From NCBI RefSeq assembly GCF_021389975.1, contig NZ_CP089981.1, positions 1,761,501 to 1,825,500 on the forward strand: a stretch of 64,000 nt of DNA. The letters are read 5' to 3'. Positions 1-8,832 of this stretch are shown one piece after another; within the stretch, counting starts at the first letter, position 1, and every line of letters begins with the position of its first letter. The stretch comes from Fulvivirga ulvae (GTDB lineage: Bacteria; Bacteroidota; Bacteroidia; Cytophagales; Cyclobacteriaceae). The position numbers were made by a program, and so were the translations under genes. The notes under the pieces were generated by a model. The model was given only the letters and a program-made list of their open reading frames with translations, was not told where the DNA came from and ran no database searches.

Positions 1-3000
1 TCCTCATCCAGCTCAAAGTTAGTCCTTAGCCCGTCGTGTAGCAGAGTAAGTTCGGTTAGGGCTTTTTCAACTTTTACTGCGTCTATATCTCCTTCAATTT
101 CATACGCCATCGGAATGTTGAACAGTGTACTGTCAAAATTCATCAGAGAATGAAAAAACAGTCTTTGCTGGGCTGAAGAGACCGGGTAAAACTCTCTGAC
201 ACCACAATGAGGGATCTTATCACTATCTTCCCCTTTCTTACCTTCAATAAGTAGTGCCAGACTTTGCAACACACTGTGATTAAAAATAGACCTTAAGCTT
301 AATTTGACTCCGAAAACATTCTGAATTTCTCCCATTAGGTAAACAGCCATAATGGAATGCCCTCCAAGAACAAAGAAATCATCCTGTTTACTTATATTTT
401 CTTCTTCATGTTGGAGAAGTTTGCTGAAGATCTTTCTTAATGCTTTTTCAGCTTCAGTCAAAACTCCCTGATCTGAAGTATCTCTACTAAATGCATCTTG
501 AGCTGTGGGTAATTTTTTCCGATTTACTTTTCCATTTTCAGTTACCGGGATTTCATCCAGGCGGAAATAAAAGCTTGGCAGCATATAAGCCGGAAGCTCC
601 TGCAACAGAAATTCATTTAAATTTGCCTGGTCTATTTGGTTCTCTGAGACATAGTATGCACAAATATATTTATCATACTTACTTCTTGCACTGGCATGTA
701 CTATCACTTGCCTTATATCCGGATGCTGCTGCAGCCTTCTTTCAATCTCGCCTAACTCTACACGGTATCCCCTGATTTTTACCTGAGAATCCTCCCTCCC
801 CATAAACTCCAGGTTTCCATCAGGATACCAACGTGCCATATCACCTGTATGATAAAGCTTTTCTCCTTTGTAAAAAGGACTATCTATAAACCGGGAAGCA
901 CTTAGCTCCGGCTCATTGAAGTAACAGGTTGCCAGACAATCGCCACCAATATACAAATGGCCCTTTACTCCGATAGGGCATAGATTTAAATCTTTATCCA
1001 GCACCAGATAGCGGGCATTTTGGATCGGTTTTCCATAAGGTATACTACTCCACTCTGGCAAAACTTTTTCTACTTCAAAGTAGTTAGACCAAATAGTAGC
1101 TTCGGTAGCACCCCCTAATCCTATGAAACGGTAATCGCTAAACAGAGACTTCATTTTAACCGGCATGGATAGAGGTATCCAGTCACCACTTGAAAAGGAA
1201 AGCCTTAGTTTGCTTTTTTGGAGATCCTCCTTAGGCATAACTTCAAAAAATGGTATTAACTGCTGCAGCATGGCAGGTGCCGAGTCCCAAAAGGTTACTC
1301 CTTCTGAAACCACTATGGATGCAAGCAGCTCTGGTGAGGCCAACTCTTCTTCATTGGCAATTCGTACGGTTGCTCCTTTGGCCAGACCTCCGAAAAGGTC
1401 GTATACAGAGAGATCAAAACTCACCGAACTTACCATAAAGATCACGTCATTTTGGTTGATGTTGTAAGTATTATTCACCCATTCGATCAGGTTAATCGCA
1501 GGGTGATGTTTTACAGCAACACCTTTAGGGTTTCCTGTTGATCCGGAGGTAAAGATTACATAGGCCAGATGATCACTGGTGGTAGTGCCGACAAGGTTCT
1601 CCGTGGCATAATGTGTGAAATCAATTTCATTCTCCTTGCCCTGATTGAGCTGGGTACCCTGAAAACCCTGCTTGGCATCGGGGTTTTCCAAAATGGTTTC
1701 AAGGCAAACTATCTCCTGATCGTCCAAATATCGTTCCCTAAACTCCTGCTGATCGGTAATTAAGATCCGGGATGCTACCGTATTTATTATAGTTGCTTTG
1801 CGATTCCATGGAAGATATGGTTCAACCGGAATATACTTTCCTCCACTTTTAAGTATCGCCAGCAAAGCAATAACCAGCTCTATGTCTCTTTTCATCACTA
1901 CTGTGACAGCATCTTCGGCTTCAACTCCCAAATCCCTGAGGTAGTTTGCCATTTGGTTGGAACGTTCATTTAGCCATTTATATGAATATGATTGTCCATT
2001 AATAATGATTGCAGTGTGATCTGGTATATTACAAACCTGCTCTTCAAAAAGCTCATGCATAAGCTTTTTGTTACTATATGGCAGGGAGGTATCATTAAAT
2101 TGATAAAGGATCTGCTCTCTCTCATTGTTTGTCAATATCTCAATTTGCGAAAGGCGCTTATCAGGATTATCCACAAAGTTATTGAGTACTATTTCGAGGT
2201 GACTCCCTGCACTGCTAATGGTATCGTCATCAAAAACACCGGCATCATAATTAAGACAGATATCGAGCCCGTCATCCGGGGTAATGATCATCCAAAAATC
2301 GAAACTGGTCCTTCCTATAGATTTAACATTGGTGATACTGAAACTCTCTTCCTGCGTATCATCTTGCTCAACAGGAAGATTTTGAAAGGCCATAACGTGA
2401 TTGAAAAGCCCACTTTTCAATTCGGAAAGGTTTTGTATATCAGACAACGGAAGATGAAGGTGGTCCATCCCTTCCATTGCCTTTTGTTGATTTTTGCGCA
2501 GCAGTGTGGTAATAGTATCCTCTGTTTCATACCGGACGCGTACAGGAATTGTGTTGATAAAAACTCCTATAATATGCTCAACATCCTCAATCTCTTCAGG
2601 CCTGCCAGCCACAACAGAACCAAAGACTGCATCGGAGGTATTGGTGTACTTTGCCAGTACAATACCCCAAGCTGTTTGTATGATGGTATTAACAGATACT
2701 CCTGTGTGAGAAGATAGCTGCTGTATCCGATTCATACGGTCATGGTTTATACGCACATGGTGTTCTTTATAATGCTGTTGCCCATGCACAACCCCAGCTT
2801 TTTGAGGCAATCCGGCAGTGTTTTCATATCCTTTCAGATAGCTCTTCCAGTAAACAGAGGCATCCTCTCCGTTGAAGTCTTTAAGCCAATCAATAAAGAC
2901 CTTGTAAGGAGTCGCCCTTTGAAGTTCCGGCATTTCCCCATGAATGGCTGCATGATAAAAAGCCTTAAATTCCTTTACTATCATGGCCATACACCACCCA

Positions 3001-6000
3001 TCAATGAGTATATGGTGATAACTCCAGACTAACTGATATCTAGAGTCGGTACTTTTTATCATGGTCAGTCGCATAAGGCTGTCCGAAGACAGGTCAAAAC
3101 CCCGGCTCTCATCATCTTCAAGAAAACTCTCGAATTTAGTAGCTATGTCTTTTTGTTGAATGTCCTGGCTCCAATCCAAAAATGAAAAATCCGGTTCCTT
3201 ATGTTTTACAACTACTTGTACAGGTTTATTTAATCCCTCATGGACAAAAAGGGTTCGCAATGCAGTATGTCTGGCTACTACCTTAGAAAATGCTAAAGCA
3301 GTTTTCTCTACATTGATGTCACCTTCTAGACTAAACTTAACCTGAGAAAAATAGTTAGAGCTACTCTCAATCAGCAATGAGTGGAATAACATCCCTTCTT
3401 GCATTGGTGAAAGTGGGTATATATCTTCTATCTCATATTGCTTCTGTAAGGCTGAAATTTTTGCCAATGCCCGTGTATTCAGGTTTTTCAGTCCCTCTCT
3501 CTTTAGAATTTGCTCTAATGAAAGCTCAATACCTTCATCTCCATATGTAGAAGGTTTATCTATGGTTGTAATGGCAATCTTTCCTTCCAATTCAGAAGCA
3601 AATTCCCTTATAGTTTGCCACTTAAAAACATCCCTGACTTTAAAATGAAACCCTTGTTTTCTCAAAAGGGCTACAATCCGTATAGATTTTATAGAATCAC
3701 CCCCTAGAGAAAAGAAATTATCTGTTGCCCCGATTTTTTTAATATGAAGTGCCTCTTTCCAAATATCAGCCAACAATTTCTCAGCAGAAGATACTGGTGC
3801 TTCGTAGTTATTCGCTTCATTCACCCTCGGCGCAGGTAGCTGCTTTCTGTCAACTTTACCACTGGTGTTTAGAGGGAAAGTTTCCAAATACACCATTGCC
3901 GTTGGAATCATATAATCGGGCAGATGTGTCTTCAGGTAGTTACGAAGTTTGTTTTCATCAACAGCAATATAAGTAGTATAGTATGCTGTTAAAAACTGGA
4001 GACTTCCCTTTTTATATAACATTACATAGGCTTCTTTTACGCCTTCGTACTGCAACATTCTGGTTTCAATCTCTCCCAGTTCAACCCTGATCCCTCTAAT
4101 TTTTATTTGATTATCTATACGTCCTAAAAACCGGATATTACCATCCAGAAGCCATTTTGCAAGGTCTCCTGTCCGGTAAATACGCTCTCCTGGTTTTTCT
4201 GGGTTTTCAATAAATTTGATGTTCGTCATGTCAGGGTCATTGAGATATTCTCTGGCTAACCCGATACCGGCTACACATAACTCACCGGGAACCATTTCCG
4301 GGCACAGGTGCATTTCATGGTCAAAAATATAGACCTTCCTGTTCGTTATTGGTTTCCCTATGTTAGAGGCATCTACCTTCTTCCCTACTTTTCCGCATGT
4401 AATTCCTACGGTAACCTCAGATGGCCCATAGGTCTGGTAAACATCACAATACTTCACAATGTTACTTATGTGAGAGTCTACCAAGGCATCTCCACCAACA
4501 ATAATGAACCTTACACTGCTTAAGTCCTCAGCATATTCATTGAGTTCATTCAATATCAATGGAGAGGTATTAAGAATGGTAGCCTTTTTTTCCTTTATAG
4601 CCTTAATGAGTGCAAATATATCTTTCCCTTTATCAGGCATGATCCGAAGCGAGGCTCCACTGATTAGCGTAGGGAATATTTCTTCTACAGAGGTGTCAAA
4701 TGCAAGCGATGCCTGCTGGATTGCACTGTCTGCTGAAGTAATTTCAAAGCTGTCACGTGTGCTCAAAGCAAAGTCAAGCAATGATCTATGTTCGATCAAA
4801 ATACCCTTTGGCTCTCCAGTGGAACCTGAGGTATAAATACAATAAGCAAGATGGTCTGGTCTGATCTCCACTCCCGGATTCTCTGAACTCTCCTTGTTCA
4901 GTGTTTCCTTCAAGCTATTAAGATCCACTAATCGGGACGGCGCTATATCAATTGTAAATGCATCAGAATTGGTAATTACTGCCCGAGCTTCTGAGTTGTT
5001 TATGATTGCCTCCATCCTTCCCGGGTTAAGTTCCGGGTCAATAGGGGTATACCCTGCTCCGGCTTTTTGTATAGCCAATAGAGGTACTACCATATCAATA
5101 TCCCTTTCGAGACATACCGCAACTATATCATCAGGTTGTAGTTCAAAATTACGTTTCAGGAAATGAGCCAGACGATTAGATCTTTCATTCAGTTCCTGAT
5201 AAGTTATCCCCTGATCTTCACACAAAACCGCCATAGCCTCGGGTCGAACAACTGCAATTTCTTCAATCATCTTTACCACATTGGTATCAGGCAGGGCAGT
5301 TTCTTCAGGGTTATTGGTGAAGAGGTTCTGCTTATCCTTATCATTCAGGAGTTCCACCTCATCCATAGAGATGCCGGAAAGTAATTGGCTTATCAGGTGT
5401 TCAAAATATCGTCCATATTGCTCCATGGTCTCCAGCCTGAAAAGAGTTTTATCGTATTCAAACTGAAAACCCACATTATCTTCCTGATCCTGTATGTGTA
5501 ATGACAGGTCAAATTTGGTATCTATTTCATTTTCAATGTCCGGCTCAAGAGCAATGCCCTCAAGTCGGGCTTCCGATTGTCTGTAGTTCTGGTAGTTAAG
5601 CATTACATTGAACCATGTTCCCCGGTTTTCGGACCGCTGGAGATTGAGTTGATTGGCCAGGGATTCAAAATTCACATGTTGATGCTCCAGAAAATCAAGA
5701 AACGAAAGATTTACCCGGGATAAAAACCGGGGAAAATCCGATGGCTCATCTGACTCGTAGCTGTGTATGACCGGTAATGTTTTTACAAACATCCCGATCA
5801 CCTCTTCCATCTCCAGATGTTCTCGCCCTGAAGTAGTAACCCCAACTACTATATCCTTATCACCTGTAAGTTTTCTCAGAAACAGATTGAATGCAGCAAG
5901 AAAGAAGGTAAACCTGGATATCCTATGATCTTTACAATACAAGGTAATTGTTTCGATCATAGCTTCATTGAATGAAAATGAATGAACTCCACCGTTTTTG

Positions 6001-6839
6001 CCAGAATGAGTCGGACTGAAATCATAAGGAAGATTTACCTGCGTACTGCGATTCCTGAACAACTCCAACCAGAATTTCTCGTTCTTCAGGCTAATTTGCA
6101 TTACTTCCTCGCTATTCTCCCATTCACTATAGTCAACAAAACGATGTATGGGAGGAATCATGCTCTCCCCCATATAATGTTTCATCACATGATCGATAAT
6201 AATTTTTTCTGAGGTCCCGTCGCTAATAATATGATGGGTATCAATCATTAAATAATGCTCTGTGTCCGAATGCTTAATAATTCCCACTCTTAGCAGTGGA
6301 GGCCGATTGAGTACAAATGGTCTCACAAAGGATTTTCGAATAGCTTCTATATCTTCCTTCTTCCCTTCAAATTTTTCTATCATGAAATTGCCTTCAGCAT
6401 GAATCTGCTGTAAAGGGCTTCCCTCCTTCTCAACAAATGAAGTTCTAAGGATATCATGGGTCGAAATCAATTGCTTAAAAGCAAGCTCCAGTTTAGCTAC
6501 GTCCAATATTCCTTTTACAAAAAAATATTTGGGCATATTGAATGCAGTAGACTCCGGGTTTATCTCCTGAAGTATATAAAGCCCCCGTTGAGCATCAGAT
6601 AAGGGGTAGAATGTTTTCTCTTCGGCCTTTTTAATGCCACCTCCATTATCTGCCGAGCTTTGAATAGATTCGTAGAAGTCTATGATAGCCGTTTTGCGTT
6701 CTTTAATGGCCTGAATAACTGTCGGGTCTGGCTCATACCCCTTATCCACAACCAGCTTCAGTCCGCCCTCCTGAAAAGAAAGATCTATCTGATGCTTATC
6801 CCTAAGGTTATTTATAAATTCAAGTATTTCGTTATTCAT
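1..6839 (-). CDS. Non-ribosomal peptide synthetase, 5' part (TubC dock-C-A-T-C-A-T-C...), runs off the left edge
   Basis: I translated parts of this frame directly. It starts at ATG 6839, is in frame at three widely spaced checkpoints, and runs past base 1, so the C-terminus is missing. Residues 1-55 resemble a TubC-type N-terminal docking domain. The order is then C (HHIISDG near residue 204), A (YTSGSTG near 670), T (LGGDS near 1047), C (HHILIDGWCM near 1280), A (FTSGSTG near 1765), T (LGGHS, Ser2162) and the start of a third C domain. The ten-residue pocket code read from the first A domain is DTENIGTVGK; I cannot match it to a substrate, though Glu at the third position is often seen with basic residues. 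The second reads DLYDFSLIWK, close to the Cys code DLYNLSLIWK, yet its C domain is an ordinary one, not a heterocyclising one. The dock probably receives the chain from the PKS-NRPS encoded upstream. No thioesterase is visible. Confidence 0.93.
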   Translation of the reverse strand, partial: MNNEILEFINNLRDKHQIDLSFQEGGLKLVVDKGYEPDPTVIQAIKERKTAIIDFYESIQSSADNGGGIKKAEEKTFYPLSDAQRGLYILQEINPESTAFNMPKYFFVKGILDVAKLELAFKQLISTHDILRTSFVEKEGSPLQQIHAEGNFMIEKFEGKKEDIEAIRKSFVRPFVLNRPPLLRVGIIKHSDTEHYLMIDTHHIISDGTSEKIIIDHVMKHYMGESMIPPIHRFVDYSEWENSEEVMQISLKNEKFWLELFRNRSTQVNLPYDFSPTHSGKNGGVHSFSFNEAMIETITLYCKDHRISRFTFFLAAFNLFLRKLTGDKDIVVGVTTSGREHLEMEEVIGMFVKTLPVIHSYESDEPSDFPRFLSRVNLSFLDFLEHQHVNFESLANQLNLQRSENRGTWFNVMLNYQNYRQSEARLEGIALEPDIENEIDTKFDLSLHIQDQEDNVGFQFEYDKTLFRLETMEQYGRYFEHLISQLLSGISMDEVELLNDKDKQNLFTNNPEETALPDTNVVKMIEEIAVVRPEAMAVLCEDQGITYQELNERSNRLAHFLKRNFELQPDDIVAVCLERDIDMVVPLLAIQKAGAGYTPIDPELNPGRMEAIINNSEARAVITNSDAFTIDIAPSRLVDLNSLKETLNKESSENPGVEIRPDHLAYCIYTSGSTGEPKGILIEHRSLLDFALSTRDSFEITSADSAIQQASLAFDTSVEEIFPTLISGASLRIMPDKGKDIFALIKAIKEKKATILNTSPLILNELNEYAEDLSSVRFIIVGGDALVDSHISNIVKYCDVYQTYGPSEVTVGITCGKVGKKVDASNIGKPITNRKVYIFDHEMHLCPEMVPGELCVAGIGLAREYLNDPDMTNIKFIENPEKPGERIYRTGDLAKWLLDGNIRFLGRIDNQIKIRGIRVELGEIETRMLQYEGVKEAYVMLYKKGSLQFLTAYYTTYIAVDENKLRNYLKTHLPDYMIPTAMVYLETFPLNTSGKVDRKQLPAPRVNEANNYEAPVSSAEKLLADIWKEALHIKKIGATDNFFSLGGDSIKSIRIVALLRKQGFHFKVRDVFKWQTIREFASELEGKIAITTIDKPSTYGDEGIELSLEQILKREGLKNLNTRALAKISALQKQYEIEDIYPLSPMQEGMLFHSLLIESSSNYFSQVKFSLEGDINVEKTALAFSKVVARHTALRTLFVHEGLNKPVQVVVKHKEPDFSFLDWSQDIQQKDIATKFESFLEDDESRGFDLSSDSLMRLTMIKSTDSRYQLVWSYHHILIDGWCMAMIVKEFKAFYHAAIHGEMPELQRATPYKVFIDWLKDFNGEDASVYWKSYLKGYENTAGLPQKAGVVHGQQHYKEHHVRINHDRMNRIQQLSSHTGVSVNTIIQTAWGIVLAKYTNTSDAVFGSVVAGRPEEIEDVEHIIGVFINTIPVRVRYETEDTITTLLRKNQQKAMEGMDHLHLPLSDIQNLSELKSGLFNHVMAFQNLPVEQDDTQEESFSITNVKSIGRTSFDFWMIITPDDGLDICLNYDAGVFDDDTISSAGSHLEIVLNNFVDNPDKRLSQIEILTNNEREQILYQFNDTSLPYSNKKLMHELFEEQVCNIPDHTAIIINGQSYSYKWLNERSNQMANYLRDLGVEAEDAVTVVMKRDIELVIALLAILKSGGKYIPVEPYLPWNRKATIINTVASRILITDQQEFRERYLDDQEIVCLETILENPDAKQGFQGTQLNQGKENEIDFTHYATENLVGTTTSDHLAYVIFTSGSTGNPKGVAVKHHPAINLIEWVNNTYNINQNDVIFMVSSVSFDLSVYDLFGGLAKGATVRIANEEELASPELLASIVVSEGVTFWDSAPAMLQQLIPFFEVMPKEDLQKSKLRLSFSSGDWIPLSMPVKMKSLFSDYRFIGLGGATEATIWSNYFEVEKVLPEWSSIPYGKPIQNARYLVLDKDLNLCPIGVKGHLYIGGDCLATCYFNEPELSASRFIDSPFYKGEKLYHTGDMARWYPDGNLEFMGREDSQVKIRGYRVELGEIERRLQQHPDIRQVIVHASARSKYDKYICAYYVSENQIDQANLNEFLLQELPAYMLPSFYFRLDEIPVTENGKVNRKKLPTAQDAFSRDTSDQGVLTEAEKALRKIFSKLLQHEEENISKQDDFFVLGGHSIMAVYLMGEIQNVFGVKLSLRSIFNHSVLQSLALLIEGKKGEDSDKIPHCGVREFYPVSSAQQRLFFHSLMNFDSTLFNIPMAYEIEGDIDAVKVEKALTELTLLHDGLRTNFELDE

Positions 6840-6878
6840 CGATCGTTTTGTTTTGCTGCTTAGAGTAGATTCAGGTCA

Positions 6879-7814
6879 TTAATATCCCCTATTCAACCCT
6901 ATGCGATACAGAAGGAACATGGTAAATGCATAAGACCCTAAAAAAGGGATGAGTAGCGTATACCTGTTAACCGGTATGATAAGTTCTCTGTAAAGTTTGC
7001 GTGTAAAATAATTTCCGAGGTCACCTAACTTGTGCCATGGACTGCCCCAGCAGTAAGCCAATGTCACTCCGGCATTCATATCCACGGGTACCACGGCATG
7101 AAACCACTGCGGAGGAATATAAAGAGCGTCACCTTCCCTCACTTCCACTATATAAGATTCAAACTTTAAGAATGAATCAAGTTCTTTCCCCTCCAGTTGT
7201 CTTTCATTCTCAAGGAAGTCGATAGTCCTCTCCCTGTCAGGCAGATCACTGGACAGTAGCATAACCTTCTTGGCTCCTACGACTTGTGTCATAAGTGTTT
7301 CGTCAGCCTTGTGGTAGTGCCATGCGGTTGATGCTCCACGATACAGGAAAAATCTCTTCTCTGAATAGTTTCTGGGCTTGGGTGGATTTGGTAAAAATGT
7401 AAAGCCAGCAATATCAGCATTTAAAGGTTGATAATAACTGCTTGGGTTTATTTCTTCTGCTGGAATACTAAGGATAGAAGTTCCTTTGCTAAAGATCTCA
7501 TCTACAGCTGCATGAAAGCCTTTTTTTTCTCTCCCTGAGTTCTGTCTTTCACTGTCATTGAAATTTCTGTGTTTGGAAACATAAAGGTCAAAGTTTTTTA
7601 TAGAAGATTTCCAAAAGTCTGTTTTGCTCCATTTTTCCGAAGCCGGCCAATGTTTACAAGCTCCGCGAATTACACACGGGTTGTTTTTGTTCACCCATTG
7701 CTCGTAAAAAGTTTTCTGGCTAAGGTCTGCTGCATTGACTTCTGTAACTTCCCTGGAGTTCTCTAATCCAGGAATCACTGAAAAGAGTTCTTGTTCTAAG
7801 TCTGTGGAAAGCAT
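6879..7814 (-). CDS. Cupin_8/JmjC-like putative Fe(II)/2-oxoglutarate oxygenase with C-terminal membrane segment (copy 2)
   Basis: 311 residues. The N-terminal half carries the cupin_8 signature PCVIRGACKHWPA. The core has WHYHKADETLM near residue 165 and a distal DALYIPPQWFHAVVP near 239, the expected places for the metal ligands. The first motif is HxHxxDE rather than the usual JmjC HxD, so the exact ligand set is uncertain. The last 35 residues are hydrophobic (LLIPFLGSYAFTMFLLYRIG), suggesting a membrane anchor. It is a close sister of the gene just upstream (7893-8831), separated by 78 bases, and lies 39 bases before the next NRPS, so it belongs to the operon. Family members such as FIH hydroxylate side chains of peptides or proteins. 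Hydroxylation of a peptide residue, on or off the carrier domain, is the inferred job; the substrate is unknown. Confidence 0.85.
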   Translation of the reverse strand: MLSTDLEQELFSVIPGLENSREVTEVNAADLSQKTFYEQWVNKNNPCVIRGACKHWPASEKWSKTDFWKSSIKNFDLYVSKHRNFNDSERQNSGREKKGFHAAVDEIFSKGTSILSIPAEEINPSSYYQPLNADIAGFTFLPNPPKPRNYSEKRFFLYRGASTAWHYHKADETLMTQVVGAKKVMLLSSDLPDRERTIDFLENERQLEGKELDSFLKFESYIVEVREGDALYIPPQWFHAVVPVDMNAGVTLAYCWGSPWHKLGDLGNYFTRKLYRELIIPVNRYTLLIPFLGSYAFTMFLLYRIGLNRGY

Positions 7815-7892
7815 AGCTCGGATATTTGATGGTTATAAACTTGTGTAGTATTTAAAATTAAAGTAATCGGGACGCTGTCTGAATATTCAGGG

Positions 7893-8831
7893 TTACTTAA
7901 AGAGTTTGTGTAAATAGTATGCAGAAACTGAATAGCAGAAAATAAGTGGCATCAAAAAAGTGTAAAGTCCTACCGGCCATATAACCTGCCTATACATACG
8001 GCGAACCAAATAATTCGATACCTCTCCATATTTTCTAAGATGGTTTGCCCAGCAATAGGCTATAGTAACCCCAACATCACTTTGCGTAGGGACAACTGCA
8101 TGAAACCAGTTAATAGGTATATAAAGTGCATCTCCCTCCTTTACACTAACTACAAATGATTCAAACTTAAGGTTAGGATCAAGGTTTTCCCCAAAAGTAT
8201 ATCTCTCATCGTTTAGAAAGTTCGTTACATAATTGGCTTTTGGCAACTTAGCAGAAACCAGGGCTACATCTTTATCCCCATTAACCTGACACATCAGCGT
8301 TTCATCACAATCATGATAGTGCCAGCCTGTAGAAGCATTCTTATATAGAAAAAAGCGACATGCAGGAAACCCACGAGGTCTTTCCGGGTCTGGCAAAAAT
8401 TTAAAACCCTTCATATCATCCAATAGCTTCGGATAAGCCGAATTTTCGGAAATCACCTCCGAGGGAATACTCCACACATGATCATCTGATGAGGTGAAAA
8501 GCATCTCCATGGCTTCCCTGAAGGGTACACGTTTGGTGTGCTCTACTTGTCGTTCTCGTTTGTTATAGTTACGGTTTGGGTTAATATCAATATGATAGTC
8601 AGGTGAGGTCACTGATTGCCAGTACTCCTTGCTCTTCCATTTGTCTACTGCCGGCCAGTGTTTCACAGCCCCTCTTATAATACATGGGTAGTTCTTATCC
8701 ACCCAATTCTTTTTGAACTCTTCAGGGCTCAGGCTCTCCGCATCAAATTCTGTTAATGTCCCCGCATTTTCAATTCCCGGAATTGCTCCGAAAATGTCCC
8801 GTTTTACTTCATTCAAATACATATTATTCAT
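7893..8831 (-). CDS. Cupin_8/JmjC-like putative Fe(II)/2-oxoglutarate oxygenase with C-terminal membrane segment (copy 1)
   Basis: 312 residues. It starts one base after the PKS-NRPS stop codon, so the two are probably translationally coupled. It shares the layout of its neighbour: PCIIRGAVKHWPA in the N-terminal half, WHYHDCDETLMCQVNG near residue 171, DALYIPINWFHAVVP near 243, and a hydrophobic tail (YTFLMPLIFCYSVSAYYL). Sequence similarity to the 6879-7814 product runs over the full length, so the pair arose by tandem duplication. The HxHxxDE motif replaces the standard HxD of JmjC enzymes but recalls the classical cupin motif, so metal binding is likely. The inferred role is oxidative tailoring of the peptide at the membrane. 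A non-catalytic role cannot be excluded. Confidence 0.85.
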   Translation of the reverse strand: MNNMYLNEVKRDIFGAIPGIENAGTLTEFDAESLSPEEFKKNWVDKNYPCIIRGAVKHWPAVDKWKSKEYWQSVTSPDYHIDINPNRNYNKRERQVEHTKRVPFREAMEMLFTSSDDHVWSIPSEVISENSAYPKLLDDMKGFKFLPDPERPRGFPACRFFLYKNASTGWHYHDCDETLMCQVNGDKDVALVSAKLPKANYVTNFLNDERYTFGENLDPNLKFESFVVSVKEGDALYIPINWFHAVVPTQSDVGVTIAYCWANHLRKYGEVSNYLVRRMYRQVIWPVGLYTFLMPLIFCYSVSAYYLHKLFK

Positions 8832-8832
8832 T

